Assembly: GCF_018596335.1 (NCBI RefSeq)
Contig: NZ_JAHEPS010000003.1
Coordinates: 248,001-312,000, forward strand
Source of the DNA: Shewanella jiangmenensis
GTDB taxonomy: Bacteria > Pseudomonadota > Gammaproteobacteria > Enterobacterales > Shewanellaceae
DNA: 64,000 bases
Direction of reading: 5' to 3'
Position 1 is the first letter of the stretch; each line of letters opens with the position of its first letter. Positions 43,449 to 52,976 of the stretch are shown one piece after another. A program made the position numbers and the translations under genes. Below the pieces are notes generated by a model. It had not been told where the DNA came from and did no database searches. It was given only the letters and a program-made list of their open reading frames with translations.

Positions 43449-44951
43449 TCAGTTGGTGCGAAACCGTTTCATATCCGATTGAATAAGCCCGGCAAGCCCG
43501 GTCGCTTCAACGACTTCATCCACCACCCGGTCAAGTTCCTTGTTATTGTCATCACTCAGCTGTTTGATGCTGGCAGCATTGTGGCTGATGTCGCCAATCG
43601 CCTGCATTTGCTCGGCGGTGGACTCGGCTATCTGGTGGCTGATAGCAACAATTTGCTGCAACGACTGACGTACCTGATCCAGCCTCTCGTCGGTGCGCTG
43701 GGTAAAATCAACGCACTGGGCAACACTTTTTTGGCTGCTGGCCATGGCGCTGACCGCCTCATTGCTGCGGGATTGCAGACTTTGGATCATGGCGTGAATT
43801 TCTTCGGTTGAGTGCTGGGTTTTGGATGCCAGGCTTCGCACTTCATCCGCCACCACAGCAAAGCCCCGGCCTTGCTCCCCCGCCCGGGCCGCCTCAATTG
43901 CCGCATTGAGGGCGAGCAGATTGGTTTGCTCGGCGATGCTTTTAATCACATCCAGCACCTTGCCAATATTTTTGCTGTCTTCGGCAAGCAGGCTGCTGGC
44001 ATTCGCGGCAAGCTCAATGGCATTTGCCAGGGTGTGTACTTCATCAAGGGTTTTACGACTGAGCAGTGAGCCATCGCGTGACTTGGCATCGGCATCGCTT
44101 ACCGCCGCTGATGCGCTGTTGGCATTGTCAGATATTTGCCGTACGGCTTCGCTGACATTATCAACCGCGGTGGCAATTTCATCGATTTGGCTGTGCTGCA
44201 GTTTCATCCGCCCGTTGACGCCCTCCATGGAGTCGTGCAGTCGGGTGCTTAAGTTTTCAAGCTTTTGCCCCGCCGATGCCATACGGCCAACCATGCCCTG
44301 TAAATGATCCAAAAAGCCGTTGAATGCGCGGCTTTGGGCATTGCTGCTGGCGTTGGTTCTGTGGGTCAAATCGATTTGCTCGCCGGTCAGGTAATTGGCA
44401 ACTGCCTGGATTTCATAGGAAACCTCGGCCTGGCGATGGAGGTTTTTCGCCATCAGCACCAGTACCAGTGTTTCAACCACCACATACCCGGCGTGGACAA
44501 AAATAATGCCCCATGAGCGGTCGGGACTGTCGAGCATATACACGCTCCCGCCTGTGGTTTGCCACCAGAAAAGCCCCACATGCAGCACTGCCGCAAGCCC
44601 CGCTGCGGCAACAATCGGCAGCCAATCGCGGCAATACAGCAGCATAGCAAGACAGGCAAAGTAGCCAAAATGCATCTCTATCATGCCGTGTGACAGGTGG
44701 ACATGCAGGGTGACCATCACCATAAATGCTAGGCCCATGGTCAGGCGCGAGATGCGCTCGCCCGGGCTTAGCGCCCGGATAGCGCCGGCGGCAACCGTCG
44801 TGAGCAGGCCGACAATAACCGCGACCGTCCAGTTGCCAAACACGCCTGCCAGCGCAAGCGCATACAAAAACATCATCACCAGCACAGAAAACATGATGTT
44901 ATCCGCTTTGATGTAATGCTCCCGCATCATCTCAGTGCTTAAGGTTTTCAT
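43449..44951 (-). CDS. Methyl-accepting chemotaxis protein, multi-pass membrane type
   Basis: This 500-residue chemoreceptor has an N-terminus with about six hydrophobic segments ([100 protein letters not shown]) instead of a large periplasmic sensor, suggesting it senses within or near the membrane. The cytoplasmic half carries the signalling hairpin [40 protein letters not shown]. No neighbouring gene hints at its ligand. It would signal to CheA/CheW. Confidence 0.92.
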   Translation of the reverse strand: MKTLSTEMMREHYIKADNIMFSVLVMMFLYALALAGVFGNWTVAVIVGLLTTVAAGAIRALSPGERISRLTMGLAFMVMVTLHVHLSHGMIEMHFGYFACLAMLLYCRDWLPIVAAAGLAAVLHVGLFWWQTTGGSVYMLDSPDRSWGIIFVHAGYVVVETLVLVLMAKNLHRQAEVSYEIQAVANYLTGEQIDLTHRTNASSNAQSRAFNGFLDHLQGMVGRMASAGQKLENLSTRLHDSMEGVNGRMKLQHSQIDEIATAVDNVSEAVRQISDNANSASAAVSDADAKSRDGSLLSRKTLDEVHTLANAIELAANASSLLAEDSKNIGKVLDVIKSIAEQTNLLALNAAIEAARAGEQGRGFAVVADEVRSLASKTQHSTEEIHAMIQSLQSRSNEAVSAMASSQKSVAQCVDFTQRTDERLDQVRQSLQQIVAISHQIAESTAEQMQAIGDISHNAASIKQLSDDNNKELDRVVDEVVEATGLAGLIQSDMKRFRTN

Positions 44952-45030
44952 AGTGGGCTACGACTCTCCGATTGGTGTTGGCAACAAGCTGTTTGTTACC
45001 AGTCAATATTAGCTGCTATTAAGGGTTTGC

Positions 45031-45633
45031 TCAGCTTGTCCAGCGGCAATGGCAGGAAACCTGAATTGGCCAATCCGGCAAGGGGGCCGGGTCGCCCGCA
45101 GCGCTTCGCAGTGCTTCTTGCAGTAAATCGGCGCCCGAGCCACAACTTGGGCCGGTGGAATAGGCGCCAAGATAAACCAGAGTCCCATCGGCCTTCCAAA
45201 CGCCAACGGCAGGCGTCACGGCGGGAACATGATTGAGATTTATCCGTTTCATTTCGTTAAGCGGCTCGGGCAGTGCGCCGTCAGTTCGGGTGAAAAGTAA
45301 GTCAGTATGGTTTGATACCAGTACCCGCGCTTTAGCACCGCTTGAGTTAGCCTGAGCTTTGCCCGCGCTTGATTTAGCAAGGGTTTTCAGGTGCTCGTAG
45401 GTCTCGCGGCTGCAGCCACATTCAGGGTCGATAAAATGCACTACCACAGGCGCGCCATCAGCCGAGGTACCGGCGGCTTTAATTAACTCCCCCATCTCAG
45501 CACCGACCCGGTCCTGATTAAGTAAAGAAGGTTCAATCCGGCTGATGTAGCGAAGCTCAAACCACCAAAACACAAGCAGTACCGATACCAGCCATCCGCT
45601 GAGGATAAGCATGCTCAACCGCTTTTTGGTCAT
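45031..45633 (-). CDS. Membrane-anchored thioredoxin-like protein (DUF6436-like)
   Basis: This 200-residue protein has one N-terminal membrane anchor (MLILSGWLVSVLLVFWWFEL) and a periplasmic domain of probable thioredoxin fold. The segment VVVHFIDPECGCSRETYEHL places a Cys-Gly-Cys at the active-site position, followed by VPAVTPAVGVWKADGTLVYL with the usual cis-Pro-like turn and GAYSTGPSCGSGADLLQEAL. It resembles DUF6436 proteins common in Shewanella and Vibrio. No redox partner is adjacent. The C-terminal end (SCHCRWTS) has two more cysteines that could bind metal or form a disulfide. Confidence 0.7.
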   Translation of the reverse strand: MTKKRLSMLILSGWLVSVLLVFWWFELRYISRIEPSLLNQDRVGAEMGELIKAAGTSADGAPVVVHFIDPECGCSRETYEHLKTLAKSSAGKAQANSSGAKARVLVSNHTDLLFTRTDGALPEPLNEMKRINLNHVPAVTPAVGVWKADGTLVYLGAYSTGPSCGSGADLLQEALRSAAGDPAPLPDWPIQVSCHCRWTS

Positions 45634-46095
45634 GGGGGTACGTCCTTGCGTATTCGTAAAAAGTTACTCGACAACCGGCTGCGGATTATTCAGCTAGCTG
45701 CTTACTCGGCTAGCTGCTCAGTCGGTTACCTAGCTGTTGTAGCTGTGAACCTGAGTCTTCGCCACAAGGCGGTGGAGTGATACATACGAAAATATGCTGA
45801 CAGCGGATCAACATCAGCACGCCGTGCGGCCTGGGCTTTTGCTGGCGAAAATCTCGGAGGGCAATCTAATGCGACTGATAAGGCTATTTGAGCTGAGGCA
45901 TGATGAGTTGCCTCCTGCAAGGCTAAGTTTTGGCTTGTAACTGATGTATCCATCGTTTGCCAGGGGGAGCGTATCCCACCCTATTGGTTAACCTGTACCA
46001 CGCCATTTATTATCATGACTCTGTCAGAATGGATTTTTAACTGTACTAATTTTCTGTAGAATCAGCTGATTATCCAGCGCTTTGCAGGGAACGCC
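45634..46095. other. Gap without a credible gene
   Basis: An imperfect short repeat (GCTAGCTGCT and variants) lies around 45690-45740. A 75-codon frame on the minus strand at 45726-45953 has no clear ribosome site or recognisable content and I do not call it. The NERD gene promoter should be near its 3' end. Confidence 0.5.
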
Positions 46096-47001
46096 ATGCC
46101 TGACGTCATATCATCCAGTCTCGCCGTTATCATCCTCTCATCGGGTATGTTTGCCGTATTGCTGCCTCTTATGCTGATGGTTTGGTATAGGGATAAAACG
46201 GTAAAGCTACCGATAGACAGGGAACAGTTGCTCCGTTTGCCCGGTTATGGTCTGCAGGACGACATCAGGAACGCACAGCTCGATCTTTTTGGCGGAATGG
46301 TATTGGCAATTGTGGTCGTCGCAATGCCGTTTGCGGTCTACTCTGCCTATGCCTTTGTTAAAAGCGGTGATTTCCCATTGATAGTGCTTCTGTTTACTCT
46401 CGCGGGAATACCGTATTTTGCATATAAAACCGTGAAGTTGACGCGAAAACTAACTCGGCTGAGGCTTGGGTACGTCGCCGAGGTCGCTACGGCTGCAGAG
46501 TTGATGTTGCTGCAGGCAAAGGGATATCAGGTATTTCATGACATTCAGGCCGACAAGTTCAATATTGACCACCTCGTTGTTGGGCCAAACGGTGTTTTTG
46601 CCATTGAAACCAAGGGCAGGCATAAGAGGCTTGAAGATACAAAAGTAACAAGCTTGGAAAATGGCGTGGTGCAGAAAGGTCATGAACTTATCTATAAGAA
46701 TGGCTTACTCGGGTTTCCGTCCTGGAATGAGTCTGAGCCTCTTGAGCAAGCAGAACGCCAAGCAAAATGGGTAAGCCAGTGGTTGTCAAAAGCGGCCGGT
46801 ATCGAAATTACAGCCGTGCCGGTTCTGGTTTTTCCCGGCTGGTACATCAGGCTTCAATCGCGTCCGCCATTTCCTTTGCTTAATCATAAGCAAATCTTGG
46901 GTACCCTCCCTAAAGTGGGGAACTGCCAGCTAACCCAAGAACAGATAAATGCCATAGCATGGCAGGTTGCTCAACGGGCGGTAGAAGGGCCCAGAGAATG
47001 A
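46096..47001 (+). CDS. Membrane protein with NERD nuclease-related domain
   Basis: This 301-residue protein has an N-terminal membrane region of about three segments (LAVIILSSGMFAVLLPLMLM, GMVLAIVVVAMPFAVYSAYA, FPLIVLLFTLAGIPYFAY) followed by a NERD domain from about residue 115. The domain shows VAEVATAAELMLLQAKGYQV, NIDHLVVGPNGVFAIETKGR, with Asp and E-x-K in the pattern of PD-(D/E)XK nucleases. NERD domains are thought to act on nucleic acid. It sits alone at the edge of the restriction-gene region. Confidence 0.85.
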   Translation: MPDVISSSLAVIILSSGMFAVLLPLMLMVWYRDKTVKLPIDREQLLRLPGYGLQDDIRNAQLDLFGGMVLAIVVVAMPFAVYSAYAFVKSGDFPLIVLLFTLAGIPYFAYKTVKLTRKLTRLRLGYVAEVATAAELMLLQAKGYQVFHDIQADKFNIDHLVVGPNGVFAIETKGRHKRLEDTKVTSLENGVVQKGHELIYKNGLLGFPSWNESEPLEQAERQAKWVSQWLSKAAGIEITAVPVLVFPGWYIRLQSRPPFPLLNHKQILGTLPKVGNCQLTQEQINAIAWQVAQRAVEGPRE

Positions 47002-47075
47002 AGTACCTTTAATCGAGTGCGTTTGGAATGGATAAAAGCGATCTGCTTGTAGGCCTATTATCCATGCCCCTGTGA

Positions 47076-47222
47076 CCTTCGCTGATACCGCTATCAGCAT
47101 CGAGCGAGACCTCCGCAGTCTATAGTGCGTGGCTGGGCAGTGATTCCGAGGACGTACTCACACTCTTGTCTGAACTCATTACCAGCTTGAAAGCACCGCT
47201 GGATCCCATAACTAAGAGTTAA
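47076..47222 (+). other. Possible C-terminal gene remnant without a start
   Basis: One frame between the NERD gene and the next gene stays open for 48 codons without ATG and reads ETSAVYSAWLGSDSEDVLTL, LSELITSLKAPLDPITKS, then TAA. The composition looks protein-like, so it may be the tail of a deleted gene. The evidence is weak. Confidence 0.25.
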
Positions 47223-47298
47223 TTTTTATTGTGGGTTGAAAAAGGTAACAAGAACCCCATTTCACTGTTTAAGAATCAAGCAGCGTAATGAGGGAGCC

Positions 47299-47724
47299 AT
47301 GGAACTGAAAGACTTTGTTAAAGACACCCTTATTCAAATTTGCCAAGGCGTCAACGAAGCGCAAGGTGAGGTGAATAGTATCGGTGGCTATGTCAATCCG
47401 GCGATTTATGGTGTGAACGGCAATCCAAGTCACTTCTCCACGTTGAGCCAAGGAGAGGGCGTTTTCATGGTGGATTTTGATGTTGCAGTAACTGTCAGTG
47501 AAGCAGAAAAGCAAAATGGGCAAGCGAAGATTAGTGTTGCTACATTTCTGAATGCAGGTGGCGGAATTGACAATTCGACCTCGCAATCTTCAGTCACAAA
47601 AATTGCTTTCAAAGTGCCGTTGTCATTGCCGGTTTGCCCAAGCTCAAAGGAGCGTTATAAGCAAGAACGTCGAGCGGAAGAAGAACAATACCAAAATCTG
47701 TATGTGCCTAGCGGAGTTGGGTGA
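47299..47724 (+). CDS. Hypothetical protein (MELKDFV type)
   Basis: This 141-residue soluble protein starts at an ATG with a strong GAGGGAG site; the frame is open 63 bases upstream but without a good ribosome site. The N-terminus MELKDFVKDTLIQICQGVNE is a helix followed by beta-rich sequence (GVFMVDFDVAVTVSEAEKQN, KISVATFLNAGGGIDNST, VTKIAFKVPLSLP) and a charged tail. I recall similar short proteins in many bacteria without known function. No catalytic motif is visible. Confidence 0.7.
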   Translation: MELKDFVKDTLIQICQGVNEAQGEVNSIGGYVNPAIYGVNGNPSHFSTLSQGEGVFMVDFDVAVTVSEAEKQNGQAKISVATFLNAGGGIDNSTSQSSVTKIAFKVPLSLPVCPSSKERYKQERRAEEEQYQNLYVPSGVG

Positions 47725-48216
47725 TTAAATTCCTTATCCATCAAACAACTAATTTAAGGCCTGGTTTGGTCGAATTGGGATGTGAGTCCGAACCAGTAGC
47801 AATACCAAGCCCATAAACCAGAAGGGCCTTCGGCACCGTTTGGGTGTCTTTTGGATTGCAAGGTCGAAGCTCGAGAGAGCGCCATGAGCGCGAGCCAAGG
47901 ATGGTGAGCTGGCAGTTAAATAGGGAAGCTGTTCGTAGACGAGCAATGCCCTTTGCTCCGGTGAAGGCTTCAAGCTAAGGTCGCTCGCGAAGCGGCATGA
48001 TTAGTCGGGCGAGACAGCGGACGCCCTTGGTGTTCGAAGCGGCAATAAAAAAGACGTCCGAAGACGTCTCTTTTATTTCGGTTTGGTGGGGCGGCGTCCT
48101 CTGAACAGAGCTCATAGCATATTGATCTTTATAACTTATCTAAAGTTCAGATTTTGTCTGTGTTACCAACTGGGATACTAAAACTTAAAGTGTCTTATTT
48201 TTGAACAGCTGGTGGC
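47725..48216. other. Gene-poor gap with a terminator-like hairpin
   Basis: A dyad AAAGACGTC-CGAA-GACGTCTTT-like with T run lies at about 48048-48075. A 74-codon minus-strand frame at 47749-47973 (ending RTHIPIRPNQALN) resembles short proteins I associate with repeated intergenic DNA in Shewanella, but I cannot confirm this and do not call it. Confidence 0.4.
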
Positions 48217-48609
48217 CTAGATTTTTGCGAATGCTGAATTGAAGTTTTTCGGGTGCTGATGAAATCTTACGTGGTCTTTGTGATTCAGTCTAACCCGACC
48301 TTGAAATGGTGGCGTAATGTAGCCCCAATTTCCCGCACGGGAGAAATACAGCACATAGTCAATCTTGTCTTGCGGCCACTGGGCTTCAACCACTGTATTT
48401 TCATCGTTCGTTTGCAGTGACTTCACCTGGATGCGGTAAAATTGCCGGCCATCAGAGATTAGCAAGTCGGTTTTGCTGCCATGGTCAGTAAGCGGCATAA
48501 AAACTTCCCAACCATCAGCTTGCAGCCACGATGCGGCCAAAGTCTCGAAGGATACGCTTTTAAAAAACTGGGCGGTTTTGGGAGGTGTAGAGGTTTGTTT
48601 GATAGGCAT
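48217..48609 (-). CDS. PD-(D/E)XK endonuclease-like protein
   Basis: This 130-residue protein resembles the PD-(D/E)XK endonuclease family related to group I intron enzymes. The core is FETLAASWLQADGWEVFMPL, then GSKTDLLISDGRQFYRIQVK, with Asp in TDLL and Q-x-K in the second metal-site strand, where Gln replaces the usual acidic residue as in some family members. The rest is beta-rich (VLYFSRAGNWGYITPPFQG). It lies upstream of and divergent to hsdR, in a nuclease-rich region. No intron sequence is seen. Confidence 0.72.
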   Translation of the reverse strand: MPIKQTSTPPKTAQFFKSVSFETLAASWLQADGWEVFMPLTDHGSKTDLLISDGRQFYRIQVKSLQTNDENTVVEAQWPQDKIDYVLYFSRAGNWGYITPPFQGRVRLNHKDHVRFHQHPKNFNSAFAKI

Positions 48610-49071
48610 AATTATGATCCTGAATCAATGCCCCGTCTGGCGTGTGGCTGCTCAAACGGTGGCGAAAGCTTCTGAGAGATGCTTTCAATCAGGATTCACA
48701 ACTGGCCTGAAAGACTCAGTCCATGGCAAAGCGGCCAAGCTTGGGTTTCAGGCAAGGCCTCTACTCCCCACAAATGCCAATTCAGTATTTCACTGGTGAA
48801 TCGCGGTGTAATTTTCATGATTAAACTAGCAACGCATTCATGCAGAGTCAACGCCTTTAAAAGGTCTGTGCTGGTGCAGTCAGGTATAGTTGCGCCCTGC
48901 GCATAAAACTGCTGCGCAAGGTTTGCGTACTTCCGCGCTTGTCCGCGCTTGTTTGGTAAATCACAGCACGCTATCTCATTGTCTTAGGTCAAATAACTCA
49001 GGTTTACGGCTACCTGAGTCTGCAACTTTGTGCGAGAATCCAAACACATTCCAACCCATGGACGATAGTGG
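48610..49071. other. Upstream region of hsdR, no gene seen
   Basis: These 462 bases between the divergent endonuclease and hsdR contain only short frames without ribosome sites. A small direct repeat (CCGCGCTTGT) lies around 48936-48955. The promoters of both genes must lie here. Confidence 0.5.
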
Positions 49072-51522
49072 ATGCCAGCCATGCAAAAAGCCTCATTAAC
49101 CGAAGCCGATATCATTTCCAAGTTCATCTTGCCTGCCGTCAAGCAAGCGGGTTGGAACGATATGACGCAAATCCGCCAAGAGGTAAAACTGCGTGATGGC
49201 AAGGTTATTGTGCGTGGTCAGGCTGCCGCCAGGCGGAAAGTAAAATCTGCCGATATCGTGCTGTATCACAAGCCCTCGATGCCGCTGGCGGTAATTGAGG
49301 CCAAAGCCAACAAGCACGAAATCGGCAAAGGGATGCAACAGGGGCTGGATTATGCTGCCTTGTTGGAAGTGCCCTTCATATTTGCCTCTAATGGCGACGG
49401 TTTTATTTTTCACGATAAAACCAATCCTACGGCCCTTGAAACCACTATCACTCTGGAAGATTTTCCCACACCGGCGCAGCTTTGGGATAAATACTGCACA
49501 TGGAAAGGCTACAAGGCTGAGCATCTGTCGGTTATCACCCAGGAGTATCATCCCGACAGCAGTGGCAAATCGCCACGCTATTATCAGTTGCAGGCCATCA
49601 ACAAAACCGTAGAGGCCGTTGCCGCAGGGCAGGACAGGGTACTGCTGGTGATGGCAACAGGCACAGGTAAAACCTACACCGCTTTTCAAATCATCTGGCG
49701 TTTGTGGAAATCCCGCGCCAAAAAGCGGATCCTGTTTCTTGCCGACCGCAACATTCTGGTCGATCAAACCAAAACCAACGACTTTCAGCCCTTCGGTCCG
49801 GCCATGACCAAGGTCACCGGCAGAACCGTTGATCCGGCTTATGAAATTCATCTCGCGCTTTATCAGGCGCTCACAGGGCCCGAAGAACAGCAAAAGGCCT
49901 ACAAGCAAGTGGCACCGGATTTCTTTGACCTCATCGTCGTAGACGAGTGTCACCGTGGCAGCGCCGCTGAAGACAGCGCCTGGCGTGAAATTCTTGAGTA
50001 TTTCTCAGGTGCCACCCAAATTGGCCTTACCGCCACCCCAAAGGAAACCGACGAAGTTTCCAACACTGAATATTTTGGCGATCCGGTTTATACCTATTCT
50101 CTTAAGCAGGGCATTGAGGATGGCTTCCTTGCGCCTTACAAGGTGATCCGTGTCGATATCGATGTCGATGTGCAGGGCTGGCGGCCAAGCAAAGGTCAGC
50201 TGGATAAAGCCGGGCACGAAATCGAAGACCGTATCTACAACCAAAAGGACATGGACCGCACCCTTGTGATTGATGAGCGCACTGAGCTGGTGGCCAAAAC
50301 CATCACCCAGTATTTGAAGCGCACCGATCCCATGGCCAAAACTATCGTCTTCTGTAATGACATCGACCATGCCGAGCGTATGCGCCGGGCGTTGGTAAAC
50401 CTCAATCCCGAGCAGGTGGCCAAAAACGACAAGTACGTGATGAAAATCACCGGCGATGATGAAATCGGCAAGGGCCAGCTTGATAACTTCATCAACCCCA
50501 AAAAAGCCTATCCGGTCATTGCCACTACCTCGGAACTGATGACCACAGGCGTGGACGCCAAAACCTGTAAGCTGGTGGTGCTCGACCAATCCATCCAATC
50601 CATGACCAAGTTCAAGCAGATCATTGGCCGTGGCACCCGTATCGACGACAAATATAACAAGCTGTGGTTCACCATTCTTGATTTCAAAAAGGCCACCGAA
50701 CTCTTTGCCGACGAGCGCTTCGACGGCACCCCCGAGCGGGTTAAGCAGGTCAAGCCGGAAGACTTCGACACCGAAGAAGGCTTAAACGGTATTTCGGAAG
50801 ATGATGTGGATTCGCTAGCTACAGACCCGGCTTCAATGTTTGAGGGCGAAGACATAGATACCAGCTCCATTCAGGAGCCTGCATCAAGCTATAAGTCTGA
50901 CGCTGCACAAAACAATCAAGGCAAAGGTGATGACCGGGACGGCGAAGACAAAATTCGCAAATATCATGTTAACGGTGTGGCGGTAACGGCGCTTGCTGAG
51001 CGGGTACAGTACTACGATACCGACGGCAAACTGGTAACCGAGTCGTTCAAAGACTATACCCGCAAAGCCTTGTCCACGCAGTTTGCCTCCATGGATGAGT
51101 TTATTAAGCGTTGGCAAAGCGCCGAGCGTAAGCAGGCCGTGATTGATGAGCTGGCCAATCAGGGCGTGGTGTGGGAACTTCTGGAACAGGAAGTCGGCAA
51201 GGACATGGACCCATTCGACCTTATCTGCCATGTAGTGTACGACCAGCCGCCACTCACCCGCCGCGAGCGCGCCGAGCAGGTGAAAAAGCGCAATTACTTC
51301 ACCAAATACTCACAGACTGCCCAGCAAGTGCTCAGTAGCCTGCTCGACAAATATGCCGATGCCGGGGTGCAGGAGATTGAAAACCGTCAGGTATTGAAGG
51401 TGGCACCCTTTACTGAACTGGGGCGCCCCATGGAGATTGTTAAAAAGGGCTTTGGTGCGCCAGCGGATTACGAAAAGGCCATCAGCGATCTGGAGGCCGC
51501 TATCTATCAGTCTGCCGGCTGA
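49072..51522 (+). CDS. hsdR: Type I restriction enzyme R subunit
   Basis: This 816-residue motor and nuclease subunit has an N-terminal PD-(D/E)XK nuclease with [20 protein letters not shown] (Asp ~61, E-x-K ~75-77). The helicase follows: Walker [15 protein letters not shown] (~196), DEAD-like VVDECHRGS (~290), GLTATP, and late motifs [13 protein letters not shown] and [12 protein letters not shown]-terminal EcoEI-type domain contacts the modification complex. The start may be 49072 or 49081. It requires HsdM and HsdS, which are 1.45 kb downstream rather than adjacent. Confidence 0.94.
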   Translation: MPAMQKASLTEADIISKFILPAVKQAGWNDMTQIRQEVKLRDGKVIVRGQAAARRKVKSADIVLYHKPSMPLAVIEAKANKHEIGKGMQQGLDYAALLEVPFIFASNGDGFIFHDKTNPTALETTITLEDFPTPAQLWDKYCTWKGYKAEHLSVITQEYHPDSSGKSPRYYQLQAINKTVEAVAAGQDRVLLVMATGTGKTYTAFQIIWRLWKSRAKKRILFLADRNILVDQTKTNDFQPFGPAMTKVTGRTVDPAYEIHLALYQALTGPEEQQKAYKQVAPDFFDLIVVDECHRGSAAEDSAWREILEYFSGATQIGLTATPKETDEVSNTEYFGDPVYTYSLKQGIEDGFLAPYKVIRVDIDVDVQGWRPSKGQLDKAGHEIEDRIYNQKDMDRTLVIDERTELVAKTITQYLKRTDPMAKTIVFCNDIDHAERMRRALVNLNPEQVAKNDKYVMKITGDDEIGKGQLDNFINPKKAYPVIATTSELMTTGVDAKTCKLVVLDQSIQSMTKFKQIIGRGTRIDDKYNKLWFTILDFKKATELFADERFDGTPERVKQVKPEDFDTEEGLNGISEDDVDSLATDPASMFEGEDIDTSSIQEPASSYKSDAAQNNQGKGDDRDGEDKIRKYHVNGVAVTALAERVQYYDTDGKLVTESFKDYTRKALSTQFASMDEFIKRWQSAERKQAVIDELANQGVVWELLEQEVGKDMDPFDLICHVVYDQPPLTRRERAEQVKKRNYFTKYSQTAQQVLSSLLDKYADAGVQEIENRQVLKVAPFTELGRPMEIVKKGFGAPADYEKAISDLEAAIYQSAG

Positions 51523-51552
51523 TGGAATGTCATTACGCTCTGCTGCTCAGGT

Positions 51553-51921
51553 TCAATCCAGCTCTGCCCGGGCATCCAGCTCGGCAGAAAGCTGGGTCAT
51601 AATCTCTGTCAATTCATCACTCAAACAAGCATGGGGCACATAGCGGCTCTGAACATACCCAAGCTTTAACGCCTCGTAACCCGGCTGCTGGGCCAGTATC
51701 TCAAGGTATTTATCCAGCAACGCCTCGGGGGTAGAGGAGCGGCTTAGCTGCTTTTTTATTTTTCCTGCAAATCTGCGCTCTTCATCCGCATTACTCGCGC
51801 CAAAATCGCCACAGTCGTCTACATAAAGTGCCTCGTAAACCAGTCCGGCAAAGTTCGGAATACTCAGCTGTAGCTTTCTCAGTATTTCTTTAATTCGTTT
51901 TTGCTTTTGCGCTGTCCCCAT
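51553..51921 (-). CDS. Hypothetical protein between hsdR and hsdM
   Basis: This small, charged, mostly helical protein has about 122 residues (AQKQKRIKEILRKLQLSIPN, then LVYEALYVDDCGDFGASNAD, and a C-terminal SDELTEIMTQLSAELDARAE). I do not recognise the family. I use the start at 51921 after AGGGGACAA; the frame is open to 51972. It is convergent with hsdR, 30 bases from its stop, and divergent from the small protein pair that follows. Confidence 0.55.
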   Translation of the reverse strand: MGTAQKQKRIKEILRKLQLSIPNFAGLVYEALYVDDCGDFGASNADEERRFAGKIKKQLSRSSTPEALLDKYLEILAQQPGYEALKLGYVQSRYVPHACLSDELTEIMTQLSAELDARAELD

Positions 51922-51995
51922 TTGTCCCCTGTCCCTGTGCGATTCTGTGCCTGTCTTAGCGAAGACACCCAATTAACTCATTAAAGGAATAGATT

Positions 51996-52145
51996 ATGTC
52001 CAACAATAAAACCCCTATGACACCCGCAGCCGCTGCTCGTATTCAGTCTGGTACAGCCAAGCAGGGCAATGGCCAGGTCGCCAAAGGCTCTTTTGCCGCC
52101 CGCGCCCAAAGCGCTGCAGCCACTAACCAAAAAGCCACCAAATAA
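51996..52145 (+). CDS. Short SMP-like protein (49 residues)
   Basis: This short frame has AAAGGAAT upstream and product SNNKTPMTPAAAARIQSGTA, then KGSFAARAQSAAATNQ. It resembles small bacterial proteins similar to the plant seed-maturation (SMP) motif, with MTPxAAxRIQS and GSFAARAQSAA. Function is unknown, possibly stress-related. It is too short for most gene callers, but the composition, ribosome site and partner gene support it. Confidence 0.7.
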   Translation: MSNNKTPMTPAAAARIQSGTAKQGNGQVAKGSFAARAQSAAATNQKATK

Positions 52146-52155
52146 GGAGTGAACC

Positions 52156-52266
52156 ATGAAATCAGTAACCTGTATCAAGCCATCACCCCGTGCCCAAAAC
52201 CCTAATTACCCCAGCAAAACCGGTAATCCGTCCGGCCCGGGCCGTGGTAATACACCTAAGCGTTAA
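52156..52266 (+). CDS. Short Pro/Asn/Gly-rich protein (36 residues)
   Basis: This frame lies 10 bases after the SMP-like gene, with AAGGAGTGA upstream, encoding KSVTCIKPSPRAQNPNYPSK then TGNPSGPGRGNTPKR. I recall the pattern KPxPxAQNPNYPSKTGNPSG from short proteins paired with the SMP-like type. Function is unknown. A strong terminator follows, so the two form an operon. Confidence 0.65.
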   Translation: MKSVTCIKPSPRAQNPNYPSKTGNPSGPGRGNTPKR

Positions 52267-52281
52267 TCACCGCTGAGATAT

Positions 52282-52309
52282 AAAGCCTGCCATGTATGGC
52301 AGGCTTTTT
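52282..52309 (+). terminator. Terminator after the small protein pair
   Basis: AAAGCCTGCCA pairs with TGGCAGGCTTT around a TGTA loop and is followed by TTA. It may also serve the convergent gene ending at 52321. Confidence 0.9.
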
Positions 52310-52320
52310 ACTATTGCGGA

Positions 52321-52728
52321 TTAAACGCAGTTACGGAAGTAAGTCTCAAACAGTGTCTTAAAGCTGTTTGGATTTTTACTGGCCTCCGCGTAACTCATTT
52401 TCTTTTGCGACTCAGCCATGGCACATACGCAGCGCTCACGTTTATTCTGATAGTCACTGATGGTGTGCAGGTTATTGCTACCGTTAACGCAGCTGTCTAA
52501 AAAGGCATATTCCACTTGCAATGGATAACGATCGGCATTGTCGTGCAGCAGGTGATCTTTGCCTGTATGAATTCCAAAGACCACGCCAACAATAATGGTT
52601 CCAGTGGCAAGCCATTTATGCTTTGAAAATTTATAGCCCTTATAGTTTTTATCACATTTTTTGCAGCAGATATTTTCTGCGTATTCTATTTCGTTGTTGT
52701 GTTTGCAGTGGGGGCATTCAATAATCAT
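52321..52728 (-). CDS. Zinc-ribbon membrane protein, hypothetical
   Basis: This 135-residue protein begins with a zinc ribbon (MIIECPHCKHNNEIEYAENI followed by CCKKC), has one membrane segment (WLATGTIIVGVVFGIH) and an extracytoplasmic part with cysteines (SCVNG, CVCAMAE, FRNCV). I do not recognise a family name. Its position between the small protein pair and hsdM suggests accessory DNA, and its GC content is lower than that of the neighbours. Confidence 0.65.
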   Translation of the reverse strand: MIIECPHCKHNNEIEYAENICCKKCDKNYKGYKFSKHKWLATGTIIVGVVFGIHTGKDHLLHDNADRYPLQVEYAFLDSCVNGSNNLHTISDYQNKRERCVCAMAESQKKMSYAEASKNPNSFKTLFETYFRNCV

Positions 52729-52976
52729 GGCTCACCATCGTCCCTGTTAATGAGTTGTTATGGCGCGCATTTAAGCACAAAGTCTTACCCCTTGCACAGG
52801 CTTTGTGGCCGCGATAAGCAGATTTTGTGATGCCTTGCGTTAACCGCTTGCTGCAAGCTGATTTTTTAATCGCCAAGCCTCTGCGGTTCATCCCGAAATT
52901 CGACTCTGTATCAGTGTACTGCGGCCACTATTTTGCTACTATCCCAAGCATTTTCAGGTATTCAGAGATTTCATTT

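Noticed and set aside
45726..45953. 75-codon minus-strand gene
   Set aside because: No ribosome site or recognisable composition; it overlaps a short repeat region.
47749..47973. 74-codon minus-strand gene
   Set aside because: It looks like a short frame found in repeated intergenic DNA; I could not support it as a gene.
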